From Sinotaia quadrata (lineage: Eukaryota; Mollusca; Gastropoda; Architaenioglossa; Viviparidae), in assembly GCA_028829895.1 (NCBI GenBank), contig CM054177.1:37292564-37356563 (forward strand): a DNA stretch of 64,000 bases, given 5' to 3'. A program made the position numbers and the translations under genes. The notes beneath the pieces are model-generated. The model had not been told where the DNA came from and searched no databases. It worked only from the letters and a program-made list of their open reading frames with translations. Within the stretch, counting starts at the first letter, position 1. Each line of letters starts with the position of its first letter. This document shows positions 12,123 to 22,603 of this stretch, piece after piece.

Positions 12123-12685
12123 TATTCACATTGACAGGTCTATGACGAAGGATTCACTTCACGTTGACAAGGGTATGGCATTCTTTGCAGATAGACTCGC
12201 CATGGAGAGAGCATAAACTGTCATTGAGTACCGTCAAAAAAATGTTGACAGTTGTCTTGTAAAAAAAAAAAAGTGTACTGCATTGTCAGAAGAGTGAGAA
12301 AGAGATAACTGCAACTCAGTATTTTGTGAAAAGGGAAACAAATCTATAGAGATGTCTATGATTGTTTCATAGAGGGAAGTAAGCAGGATGAAAGAGTAAA
12401 GGTTGTTGATGAGTGCCCTGTGAAAGAAAGTGTACAATCACCAACTGTTGTCAACAGGCAGGACAAGCAGTGTAGCTGTGTGAATTAAGGGAGGTTAGAA
12501 AGGTGAGCATGTGAGTGAAATAATTCCGCCATCAAATGGAGTGCAAGTAATCTGCAGCTTGGGGGTAGGTTCCACTGGAACCGATCCCCCCTCCCCTCTA
12601 GTCTCGAAGCAATAAAGTGGGTACATTATCTCTGATTACAATGAAATGTGCTAAGATCGTAATTACAAAGACCACAAAATAGAAC
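12123..12685. other. No recognisable feature
   Basis: Contains an A12 run near 12261. The remaining sequence is unremarkable and leads into the 45-bp array. Confidence 0.5.
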
Positions 12686-13132
12686 CTCCAGATCTAAATG
12701 ATATGAGAGAAATAGTAAGGCATATTGAACCTCCAGATCTAAATGATATGAGAGAAATAGTAATGCATGTTGAACCTCTCGATCTAAATGATATGAGAGA
12801 AATAGTAATGCATGTTGAACCTCTAGATCTAAATGATATGAGAGAAATAGTAATGCATGTTGAACCTCTAGATCTAAATGATATGAGAGAAATAGTAATA
12901 CATGTTGAACCTCTAGATCTAAATTATATGAGAGAAATAGTAATGCATGTTGAACCTCTAGATCTAAATGATATGAGAGAAATAGTAATGCATGTTGAAC
13001 CTCTAGATCTAAATGATATGAGAGAAATAGTAATGCATGTTGAACCTCTAGATCTAAATGAGAGAAATAGTAATGCATGTTGAACCTCCAGATCTAAGTG
13101 ATATGAGAGAAATGGTAATGCATGTTGAACGT
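12686..13132. repeat. Minisatellite, 45-bp unit x10, open on both strands
   Basis: Near-identical tandem copies of CCTCTAGATCTAAATGATAT followed by GAGAGAAATAGTAATGCATGTTGAA. Since 45 is a multiple of three, both strands read through as 15-residue repeats for 126 (+) and 150 (-) codons. A 5-bp deletion in the ninth copy breaks the phase. Each unit carries an AGATCT palindrome in most copies and an ATGCAT palindrome. Confidence 0.95.
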
Positions 13133-13242
13133 ATTGTGGAAGCAATGAGGTGTAAATAACTTTGTGAGACTCTTAAAAGATGTAGGTGCTCTATGTTTTG
13201 AAAATATTCTTCCATTCTTAAAGAGCAAAAACCTGTAAATTA

Positions 13243-13800
13243 ATGGGTGAAACAAACAAACAAATAAACAAAGAGGTAAACAATTTGGATGCGACCGATC
13301 GAATGGAATCGTCGTGCAGTGCGCTGATCATCTCTGTTAAGAAGAAAGATGAATTGCATGACTTTTCTGTAAAGTGCAGTTTGAGAGGTTGCTCGACTAA
13401 TGCACCTGATTTATGGTGTTTTTATATATATATATATATATATAAGGCTTTTGTTCTGGTCGTGAAAAAGTTTCTTGGCAACAATAAGGCCAGGAACTAT
13501 GCTGAGCTTGTTGCCAATATGCTGACTGCTTTCAGAAACCTTGGATGCAACATGAGCATCAAAATGCATTACTTATTCTCACATATGGATCGGTTTCCTG
13601 AAAATCTGGGATCAATGAGCGACTAGCAAGGGGAGAGATTTCATCTTGATATGAAAGAGATGGAAACCAGGTATCAGGGACGCTGGGATGCAGTCATGAT
13701 GGCTGATTACTGTTGGACTCTAAAGAGAGATTCATACTGCTGAGCATTCTAGAAGTTCGAAGAGATGGAAGTTCATGCCCTGAATTTTGAACAATGATGA
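13243..13800 (+). pseudogene. Decayed copy of a repeat-borne protein of unknown function
   Basis: The frame at 13243-13626 contains AFVLVVKKFLGNNKARNY and HYLFSHMDRFPENLGSMSD. I associate these segments with an abundant, uncharacterised protein found in many copies in invertebrate genomes, probably carried by a mobile element; I cannot name the family. The frame is stopped by TAG at 13624-13626 directly after SMSD. Recognisable coding continues in the same frame (GERFH, RYQGRWDAVMMADYCW) to a second stop at 13741. A (TA)n stretch at 13423-13444 is translated as a Tyr/Ile run and looks like a microsatellite inserted in the coding region. The N-terminal 50 residues are not recognisable. It is a dead copy with no sign of host-gene context. 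Confidence 0.65.
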
Positions 13801-14259
13801 CCTAATATTGAATTTATATGTACTTACCATTATCAAAGTCTACTATTCAATGTACACTAATCAACTTTTGTAACATTTAATAAATGAATTGTGTTAGAAA
13901 ATGATTTTTTAATTTAAATTTTTTTTAATTTAAAAAACTTTTTTGGAAGAGAAATATTAACAAAAATTGCCTAATGATGTTACAAAAATGTAATCGATTT
14001 AGCTATAAGATCGGATTTTTAAAAATCGAATTAGATCAAAAACCTGACCTGATTAAAAAAAAACGGATGTCATTTTCAAATTTAGCAGTGCAAAATTGTT
14101 CTAAATCAGTTGAATAATCTTAGACAACTTTCAAAAAAATTTTTTTGTGACGCAGTTTAATCAATGAGATAATTGACTTATACATAGCCAGTCAAAGTTT
14201 ACACATATCAAATTTTGAAAAAAGTCAAACAGTGGACGCATAATAGTCTGTCAAGTAGT
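13801..14259. other. AT-rich sequence, no gene
   Basis: Poly-A/T-rich stretches only. The sequence runs into a degenerate left part of the 50-bp minisatellite. Confidence 0.5.
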
Positions 14260-14320
14260 TGATGTTATCATAGCCAGTCAGTTGGCATATACCAAACCAG
14301 TCAGTTGATGTATATATAAC
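14260..14320. repeat. Left part of the 50-bp minisatellite interrupted by LTR copy B
   Basis: Contains ACCAAACCAGTCAGTTGATG followed by TATATATAAC, the same unit that resumes at 16014. More degenerate traces reach back to about 14185. The break falls inside one unit. Confidence 0.85.
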
Positions 14321-14565
14321 TGTAGCAGAGTGAAGACAAATAATACTTGACCTCTTAACCCACTTTCATTTAAATTCCTTATTTTTTTGTTTGGATGCAG
14401 TTCTTTGTAAGAGTGACGTAATCATCATGCTCTGATAAACAGCCTTATTCATAGGGAGAGAGAGAACTCACTCCAGTTATGTAACATTTAAGAGAATGGT
14501 TGATTGTAGGTCGAACCAAGAGTTATCATGTGACTAATAATTCGCACCATAAATTCGTATATTCC

Positions 14566-14573
14566 TTTAAATA
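14566..14573 (+). promoter_or_regulatory. TATA-like box of LTR copy B
   Basis: TTTAAATA, 133 nt upstream of the conserved GTAACA donor-like site. The copies at 40857 and 45309 have TTTATAAA and TTTATATA at the equivalent place. Confidence 0.5.
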
Positions 14574-14698
14574 CTCTGATCTCGCTATAGACTCGCAATC
14601 ACGAGGAAAAGGACAGATGGATGTGAGCGTCTAAATCATCTGAAATTCCATGAATCACGCGAGGGCCCACTGCTGATCATACTGTTGTATAGAACAAG

Positions 14699-15265
14699 GT
14701 AACACATCGATTTCTTAAAATATTGTTTGTATTTCCATTTAAGTTATCGTTGTGCGAATTTATGCATTTTATTGTTACAGGAGTTGTATTATTGCAATTT
14801 TCTCCAAAACACGTGGCTTGATAAAAGTGTGGCTAAGTTGAAATGTTACATCCTTTAAATTAATTGTTAAATTGAGAAACTATAATTTTGTAAACTAAAA
14901 ATAACTGAATTGTATCACAGAATGTCTGTGCACGTTTTTGAAAATTTCTTGTTAACAATTTAAATTCATTTTGCGTGTATTATATTGTTGTAATTGTAAA
15001 GCACATATGCATGATTTTAAATTGTATTTATGATTTTCTTCTTATTGAATTTCATTTGTAAAATGTAATGCTTCCTTGAAATTCATACGTCTCATGCGTA
15101 CATTAATGGTAAAAACACACATGTGTGACAGCATTTTATTATATATTTAAATATTAATGTAAAGATACTAAAGTGGTCGAGGAATAAGCTATGCTATTGT
15201 CAACCATGTGTATTGGATTGCAAAACCGTGAGAACTATTGCTAATAGGAATTCATTTATTTCCAG
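14699..15265 (+). other. Putative intron conserved in group-1 LTRs (copy B)
   Basis: AAG|GTAACA at the start and TTATTTCCAG|AG at the end, 567 bp. Inferred from conservation among four copies. Confidence 0.42.
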
Positions 15266-16013
15266 AGTGGGTTTCTTGGTCTTTGTCTGACGTATTCCGT
15301 CTGATGTCTTGGTCTTTCTTCATCGTCGTAAAATTCACCGCCTAGGGAACCAGCCTGTATATTGCTTCGATTGGTGTCTAGCAATTGGCTGTCTGAACTC
15401 CTGATGTGATTCAGAAGAGGGGTGTAAGTAATGAAAACTGTCGACCAAGTTGGTGATAACTAGGCCGTTGAGTCTGGTAATCCAACAGGAATTTCGTTGG
15501 GGACTATGTGCTTCAGTTATCGTCACTATTTGGATAACCAGCTAAGTGCAAGGACTGGTGTACTTGAACTAAATAAACTCTATCTGCAATCTATTTGAAC
15601 ACTTCATGTGTTAGACAAATAGCATAGTATTAGGAGGCTTAATGTCGTCTGAATCTTGAATATCTTTGTTATTTGTTAAATTTTATTAAATTCATTTTTA
15701 CTTTGTTAATCAATTATTGTAGTTGGTTATTTATGCAAATAGACCAATAGGATTGGGTGGGGGCGAATGAGTCGAGAAAAAGGAGATTGTATGCATAATT
15801 AACTATAATTGTTTAACATTTCCCAGTCCGTGCTTTGTACACAAGTTTGCCTGTCTATAAATTTGTTGGCTTAAACTACAAGCGTTAAATTTAACCAGAC
15901 TGAAGGGTGAATTTGAGCAGCCAGTCTGTTTTCAGAATAGGAGAACGAATTTTAATAAACATAAATTCTAAATTCTGAAACAGTGTCTATAAATAAATAC
16001 TGGACACGTAACA

Positions 16014-16260
16014 ACAACCAATCAAACTGATGACATGTACCAAACCAGTCAGTTGATGTATATACAACCAATCAAACTGATGACGTATACCAAACCAGTC
16101 AGTTGATGTATATACAACCAATCAAACCGATGACGTATACCAAACCAGTCAGTTAATGTATATACAACCAATCAAATTGATGACGTATACCAAACCAGTC
16201 AGTTGATGCATTTACAACCAATCAAACAGAAGACATATGTATAATCAATCAGTTGACGTA
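16014..16260. repeat. Right part of the 50-bp minisatellite
   Basis: Four to five copies of CAACCAATCAAACTGATGAC followed by GTATACCAAACCAGTCAGTTGATGTATATA. Degenerate copies extend to about 16360. Confidence 0.9.
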
Positions 16261-16360
16261 CACATAACTAATTAACGAATTGATGTATACATTATCTATG
16301 AAACGGATGACGTATACATGACCAATTAGTGTCGACTCATAAATAATTAATCAACATTGT

Positions 16361-16847
16361 AGATTTAGATCTATGGATTATTCACTCGAACGAAGTTCGG
16401 CAGTGGACTGTCGGCGTGTTGAATATATAGGAAGTAATGACATAGCTGAGTGCTGATCGAACTAATGAAACAACGGCTAATAATCATCATATGTGGCGTC
16501 ATAAAAGCCTAATTAAATAATGATAGAGTTTATATTTTCAGAAGCATTATAAATTATTCTATATATATATTTAACAGTTACTTCAAAAGACTATCTAATT
16601 TAATAAAACCCTCAGTATATTATCAAACTTAACTAATCGAAAATGAAATTGTACGGCTTGGGACCACAAGGTCAAGGGCAGCCTTCCATCTACCTGCTCA
16701 ATCTATAGGATTCGCAAGAGTTATTCATGGCAGGTCCAAGCATTGGCACCAAGTTATCAAGCAGCCAGCTATGCGCCACGGGAAGAAGTTATTCAAAAAT
16801 GTGTTTGTAAGTACAATTCGAGGAGAGTCACTTGTTGCTGCTACCGA
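16361..16847. other. AT-rich sequence, no gene recognised
   Basis: Nothing beyond short ORFs. A (TA)n patch lies near 16560. Confidence 0.5.
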
Positions 16848-17302
16848 CAACGACACGACAAAGACAGTGAGAGGTGGAAGACACAAGAGCCACTTGTGGC
16901 TGCTACCAACAACGACACGACAAAGACAGTGAGAGATGGAAGACACAAGAGCCACTTGCTGCTGCTACTGACAAAGACACGACAAAGACAGTGAGAGATG
17001 GAAGACACAAGAGCCACTTGTTGCTGCTACCGACAACGACACGACAAAGACAGTGAGAGGTGGAAGACACAAGAGCCACTTGTGGCTGCTACCAACAACG
17101 ACACGACAAAGACAGTGAGAGATGGAAGACACAAGAGCCACTTGTTGCTGCTACCAACAACGACACGACAAAGACAGTGAGAGATGGAAGACACAAGAGC
17201 CACTTGTTGCTGCTACCGACAACGACACGACAAAGACAGTGAGAGATGGAAGACACAAGAGCCACTTGCTGCTACCGACAACGACACGACAAAGACAGTG
17301 AT
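16848..17302. repeat. Minisatellite, 62-bp unit x7
   Basis: Near-identical copies of GACAAAGACAGTGAGAGATG followed by GAAGACACAAGAGCCACTTG and a TGCTGCTACC segment. Identical 60-codon ORFs start 62 bp apart, which shows that they are array artefacts. Confidence 0.95.
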
Positions 17303-17470
17303 AATGAATATTAACAAATATATCATATGCAAAACATAACGTAAATAAAAGTTGGGACTTTTTTAAAAATTAAGAGTAATTGCTTTCACTGCCTTATGAC
17401 AACATTAAAAGAACACGGGGAGATACTTCCAAGTAAGCTGTTGAAGTAAATAAGAGCCTAAATGCTAAAT

Positions 17471-17690
17471 GATAAGTGGATGACAGACAGTCAAACCGAT
17501 AAATGAAAAAGGTTGTAGTTAGAAGATAAGTGGATGACAGACAGTCAAACCGATAAATGATAAAGGTTGTAGTTAGAAGATAAGTGGATGACAGACAGTC
17601 AAACCGATATATGATAAAGGTTGTAGTTAGAAGATAAGTGGATGACAGACAGTCAAACCGATAAATGATAAAGGTTGTAGTTAGATGGAC
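17471..17690. repeat. Minisatellite, 54-bp unit x4
   Basis: GATAAGTGGATGACAGACAG followed by TCAAACCGATAAATGATAAAGG; start points are spaced exactly 54 bp. Confidence 0.93.
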
Positions 17691-17924
17691 GAGTATATCG
17701 ATAGATGGGTGACAATGTTTGGAAAGGTGGATGACTAAATTGACAAAAACAGAACTTCAACATTTCCTCTCATTTGAAAAAGGTATGTCATACATCATTT
17801 TATTTTTCTTTCATTCATGTTTGTGAACCCATCTCAAAGTATTCTAGATTCGTCCGCTTTTACAGCGTTTAATACTGTTAAAGATGTATTGCAGACTTTG
17901 TTTCATTCCATCTTAATATAACAA

Positions 17925-18120
17925 TAACACATTCCACATTTAATATGACAATAAGGCATTCCACATTTAATGACAATAATACATTCCACATTTAATATGA
18001 TAATCAAACATTCCATATTTAGTATAACAATCAGACATTCAACATTTAATATGGCAATTAGACATTTCACATTTAGTACGACAATCAGATATTTCCATTT
18101 GGTTTGGCAACCTAACATTT
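17925..18120. repeat. Degenerate AT-rich minisatellite, about 24-27 bp (array 1 of a pair)
   Basis: Copies of ACATTCCACATTTAATATGA followed by CAATCAG. The same motif forms another array at 19640-19812. Confidence 0.85.
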
Positions 18121-19198
18121 AGTAACTCTAAAACGGTGGGGTTAAATTTGCTAATTATTAAATCTACATAATTCCTGAGTTACATCTTATTTCTTCCAAT
18201 TAATCAGAGCCTCCATGGTAAATTTATGGCTTGCAAAAGTCCAAAAACTACCCACCCTGGCCTCAGTTGCTGATTCGACGCCTTGAGATTGACCTAGAAA
18301 GACAATCGAACGCCATGTTGTAAACAACTAGGGTTACAAACGAACGTCACAACAACACGCCATGTTGCAAACAACTCGAGTTACAAACGGACAACAACAC
18401 GAACACAAAAGAACACAGCTTCACAATAATTCGATCAATTGAAAAGATATAGCAGTTTAATGAGATAAAAGCATGCAAATAAAATATCAGTTAAATCGAA
18501 GAAGAAATAAAAGAAAATATAAAGTAAATGTTATAAATGATCATAACAAGAAAATCAATACAGCCGAAATAACACTATAATAATAGCCTTTAAATATTAG
18601 ACCTTTAAAATAAAAATATGACACATAACAATAATAAGTGCCATTCTATCATGCTCTCAAGTGACCTCTAACCTCATTGTTCTCTCCAGGTTGTGACACT
18701 CCCCCAATCAGCTATTAGAGTTCTGCTCTAAAAATAACAAAGAAACCATTCAGGATGCCCACACCCCTCCGAAACTATAACAGTCTTGAGGGGAGAGTGG
18801 ATCTGGATGTCATGGCACTCGTGCACAACTACAGAGTCCAGTGACTTTAAGTCAGATAATTTTCACTGCTCGATGGTGGTGATGGTGATTACGATTACTT
18901 TTTTACGTCACCACTGGAAAAGGCTTTCTTGGATCATTCATCATATGACGTCCTCTGGTCTTTAGTGCTCCAGTGGGACCTGCTCTCCTCACGGGTATTT
19001 GGGGAGTGCTGGCGATGGAGTTGGAGTTGGAGGTTGGCTGTCACTTGTGTTGGATTTATGTTGTAGTGCTTGATGTTTGGCGTGTAAAGTTAACATTTAT
19101 GGTCATTTCAGAGCCACTTTGTGTGCTTTGCTGCTTGTTCCATGGGCACTAATGCAGCAGGTTTGAGACCTACCAGTCTAACACCCCATCAGAGACCA
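18121..19198. other. Unclassified sequence with a 49-bp duplication at 18305-18400
   Basis: GCCATGTTGTAAACAACTAG followed by GGTTACAAACG occurs twice about 49 bp apart. An A/T-rich stretch and a less AT-rich block (18690-19150) follow. I recognise no gene. The interval separates two arrays of the same minisatellite, so it may be an insertion, but no clear target duplication was found. Confidence 0.4.
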
Positions 19199-19509
19199 GT
19201 ACAAAACAACCAACTTTGCTACAATTGTACTGTTAGGGAAAGACACCAAGATACAACAGTACAAAACAACCAACTTTGCTATAACTGTACTGTTAGGGAA
19301 AGACACCAAGATACAACAGTACAAAACAACCAACTTTGCTATAACTGTACTGTTAGGGAAAGACACCAAGATACAACAGTACAAAACAACCAACTTTGCT
19401 ATAACTGTACTGTTAGGGAAAGACACCAAGATACAACAGTACAAAACAACCAACTTTGCTATAACTGTACTGTTAGGGAAAGACACCAAGATACAACAGT
19501 ACAAAACAA
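19199..19509. repeat. Minisatellite, 60-bp unit x5, open on both strands
   Basis: Five nearly perfect copies of GTACAAAACAACCAACTTTG followed by CTATAACTGTACTGTTAGGG and AAAGACACCAAGATACAACA. The multiple-of-three length gives 20-residue repeats in a + ORF (19121-19519) and a - ORF (19178-19702). Both are artefacts in my reading. Confidence 0.95.
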
Positions 19510-19574
19510 TCACAAGTAATGTTCTCGGAAAATATGCAGAATATGTAAAACAGAAGACTGATATTTCAAAAGAA

Positions 19575-19578
19575 GTGA

Positions 19579-19629
<51 letters not shown>

Positions 19630-19630
19630 T
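19575..19630. repeat. (TG)n/(GCGT)n microsatellite
   Basis: GAGTGAGTG leads into a TG run and then six GCGT-type units. Confidence 0.9.
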
Positions 19631-19639
19631 AATTATTGT

Positions 19640-19812
19640 TATCACACATTCCACACTAAATTTGATATTCAGACATTTCCATTTAATTTGGCAATGTAAC
19701 ATTCCACATTTAGTATGATAATCAAATATTTCCTTTAATTTGGCAATCTAACATTCCACATTTAGTACGGTAATAAGATATTCCATATTTAGTATGACAA
19801 TCAGCCATTAAT
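19640..19812. repeat. Degenerate AT-rich minisatellite, about 24-27 bp (array 2 of a pair)
   Basis: Same unit as 17925-18120, for example ACATTCCACATTTAGTATGA followed by TAATCAAAT. Confidence 0.85.
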
Positions 19813-20194
19813 GCAATATATTGGTACAAATTTCTTTTCTAAATATCAGTTAGATTAACTGTAGCATTTGTCATTCTGGCAATTAAAATTACGGTATCAA
19901 TTGAAACAATAAAATGAAAATTGACATATTTATCATATACACACTTGTAATTCTAATAATAATTTCTGTTTACTTAATTAACAAAGGATTAATGGTAACT
20001 GAAAAATAATAAAATGTATAAGAAAGTAGCAACTAGGATGAGAATAACAGATAATTATGTTATCAGCATTTATGCTATGACCATCATAACTCTATTACCC
20101 TCACTTGCAAATTGGTTTGGAACTATTTTCATCTGTAATATGATTAGCTCCTTGCAGAGGAAGTTTGCCACAGAAAAAAATACTGTAATTAATC

Positions 20195-20388
20195 AGTCAC
20201 TCCAACTTATCATTAGACAATCACTCCAAATGTCATTAGACAATCACTCTAACTTGCTATTAGACAATCATTCTAAGTTGTCATTAGACAATCACTCTAA
20301 ATTGTCGTTAGACAATCACTCTAACTTGTCATTAGACAATCACTCTTTTAGTCACTATACAATCACTCTAACTAGTCATTAGACAATC
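20195..20388. repeat. Minisatellite, 24-bp unit x8
   Basis: Copies of CATTAGACAATCACTCTAAC followed by TTGT. The unit length is a multiple of three, which gives the LDNHS repeats in a 122-codon ORF. Confidence 0.92.
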
Positions 20389-20792
20389 AGCAAATCAACC
20401 AACCATCTCTCATGACAAATCTCAAATTTCACTACTTTAAAAATAACGTGTTCTTCACTTTTATTTACAGAACTACGAATTTGTAAATGTGATAAATGGG
20501 TGAATTAATTTTAGTGCATGCACACTAATGCACACTAGTGCTTTAAACAAGTGTCATTTTCTGTAGCAAACTTTCTCTTCAAGCAGTCAACCATATTACA
20601 TTTATGTTAGATTTATTATGTTTTACATAATCACCACGCCCTTTCTGTTAGAAAGATTTGTTTCAATGTAACACTTCAAAATAATCCGCTGTCCATTTAG
20701 GAAGTAAATTATACCAACCCAATAAGGCATATTAGTCATAATCACGTGACCAAAATGGCACATGAAAGGAATTCGGAGTGTCGGCTATATAG

Positions 20793-21060
20793 TAAATACC
20801 TCAAATAGAACATGAAAGTCAGTACTTCACTAGCAGTATCAGTGATAGTAAATGCCTCAAATAGAACATGAAAGTCAGTACTTCACTAGCAGTGTCAGTG
20901 GTAGTAAATGCCTCAAATAGAACATGAAAGTCAGTACTTCACTAACAGTGTCAGTGATAGTAAATGCCTCAAACAGAACATGAACGTCACTACTTCACTA
21001 GCAGTGTCAGTTATAGTAAATGCCTCAAACATCATGTGAAAGTCAGTACTTCAAAGAAAT
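20793..21060. repeat. Minisatellite, 56-bp unit x5
   Basis: TAAATGCCTCAAATAGAACA followed by TGAAAGTCAGTACTTCACTAGCAGTGTCAGTGATAG. The spacing is 56 bp for the first two copies and becomes less regular later. Confidence 0.93.
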
Positions 21061-22603
21061 GTTTCAAATGACAGTGAATGTTTCAAATTGCACAGTCTTG
21101 AATAGTCACCATTCTATAACCGAATTCAATGATAAGTAAATACTCACACATTATTGCACTCTTCTGACATTAAACTAACGTGCACGAACGGATGGCTGAA
21201 AGGCTGTGCTGTATTGAGCACGTTTACTTTTACATAAATATAACTAAGGTAAAGTTGAGATTCGAAATCAAATAATTATAATCTGGAGCTAAACTAAATC
21301 AGGTGTAGAAGGCGAGACCCTTGATAAATTGTTTATCTTTTGTCTTTCTTCTTAAGTATAATTTGAAAGGAAAATAAGTCTAGCTGCCTGGCAAAACTAA
21401 AAGCACGGAACACCGAGGAGATTTTCCAAGCCATCGTTTCACATTCGTCTAAATTATAATCATGTCAGGTTCAGTGAAGCAAAGCATTAATTAAAGGCGT
21501 CTAGACACACATCGGTGACAAACTACAACAGTCTTCCGTCAGTTAGAAAAATTATTCTGTGCGTTCAAGGGTGTCATGGTGACCAAGTCAACGACATATA
21601 CTTTGCCTTTTCCTTTCAGTCTTTTTACATTGGAAATGTTAAATTGAATGTTTTATTTCGTCAGCGCATACATACTCTCACACACATGTACAATAACAAG
21701 TTCGCGTAGTGAAAATATGTTATCATTTTGACTACGCTTGACTGTGTACATTTACATAATAAGGTGCTCACTTCAAAGGAAATGAAAACTGAAATGAAAT
21801 GAGGACTATTTTTTTTTTTTTTTACAACAGATGCATTTACTTGTACTAACTTCCAGCTAAACTTCAGTCACTTCTCAGCATTTCACTTTAAAATTTTTTT
21901 TTAAACAGTACCAACTGTGACAAATATTCCCACCTCCTTTCTTTATTTGTCACTTGTTTCTAAATATTTTACTTATGATATATTTTTGTGATCAAATTTG
22001 TAGAATACTTTATTCATATTAATGATATTTATACAGTAAGATTTTTAAAGCAGACGTCATGCATTGCACGTTACATGAAAAGGCAAAGAAAAATTGCAAC
22101 GATTCATCTTAAATGGATAACTAGAAATTGCCTGGAGTAATAATTAAATGACAGTGGTGTCATTCCTGGTGGAATTTACTATTCTAAGTTCCATTGAATG
22201 TGTGAGTCCACCTCTTAAATCTTGTTATAGATAAACGATTTATCAAATGACGCAAACATTTCTAAGAAGCAGCCAATCAGGGCTAACCAATTGTAGCTGA
22301 CCAATGGGTGCTAAGGGAAAAGGGGGGGGGGGGCAGATTGTGTAAAAGTATCTCTTTGCTCATCACTGTCCGAGAAATTCTGCACGCAGTAAGATGTGTT
22401 TCTCTGCAGTCTCCATTTTGGTGAGTCACTTGGTTAATGCCACATCGTAACACAGAGTTGTACATTTTCTAACTTGTAATTTTATGTTTTCTTTTGCAAC
22501 TAAATATAAATGTAATTCTTATGTCTTTCTTTATGCTGAGTAATAATGTATTTAAATTCTAGTTTATAACCCTGTATGCTGTTTTATATTTCTGAAACCT
22601 AGG
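21061..22603. other. AT-rich sequence, no gene recognised
   Basis: Contains a T-run at 21810-21823 and a G-run at about 22322-22333. ORFs are short and unrecognised. It ends where the LINE fragment begins. Confidence 0.5.

Larger units (their letters stand above)
14321..16013 (+). mobile_element. Solo LTR-like element, group 1 copy B
   Basis: 1693 bp, starting TGTAGCAGAGTGAAG and ending CACGTAACA. It is flanked by ATAAC (14316-14320) and ACAAC (16014-16018). The surrounding 50-bp minisatellite reads ACAAC at that point in other copies, so the pair is a 5-bp target duplication with one later substitution. The body matches the copy at 45309-47002 over its full length (1693 versus 1694 bp). Landmarks are TTTAAATA at 14566 (TATA-like), AAGGTAACA at 14696, TTTATTTCCAG to 15265 and AATAAA at 15992-15997, only 16 bp before the 3' end. 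No gag or pol sequence is attached, so it is best read as a solo LTR. A 63-codon ORF on the other strand (15335-15526) recurs in the 45309 copy and is simply shared repeat sequence. Confidence 0.82.

Noticed and set aside
12626..13145. Apparent repeat proteins of 126 and 150 codons
   Set aside because: The 45-bp array reads open on both strands at once; no promoter or non-repeat domain accompanies it.
16848..17302. Possible CRISPR-like array because of evenly spaced identical blocks
   Set aside because: The whole 62-bp unit is repeated without variable spacers; it is a minisatellite in eukaryotic DNA. The same holds for the 54-, 56-, 60- and 62-bp arrays elsewhere.
19121..19702. Apparent repeat proteins of 132 and 174 codons
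   Set aside because: Product of the 60-bp array, open in both directions.
20014..20382. 122-codon ORF with a hydrophobic N-terminus
   Set aside because: The C-terminal half is the 24-bp minisatellite and the N-terminal half is AT-rich sequence without a known motif.
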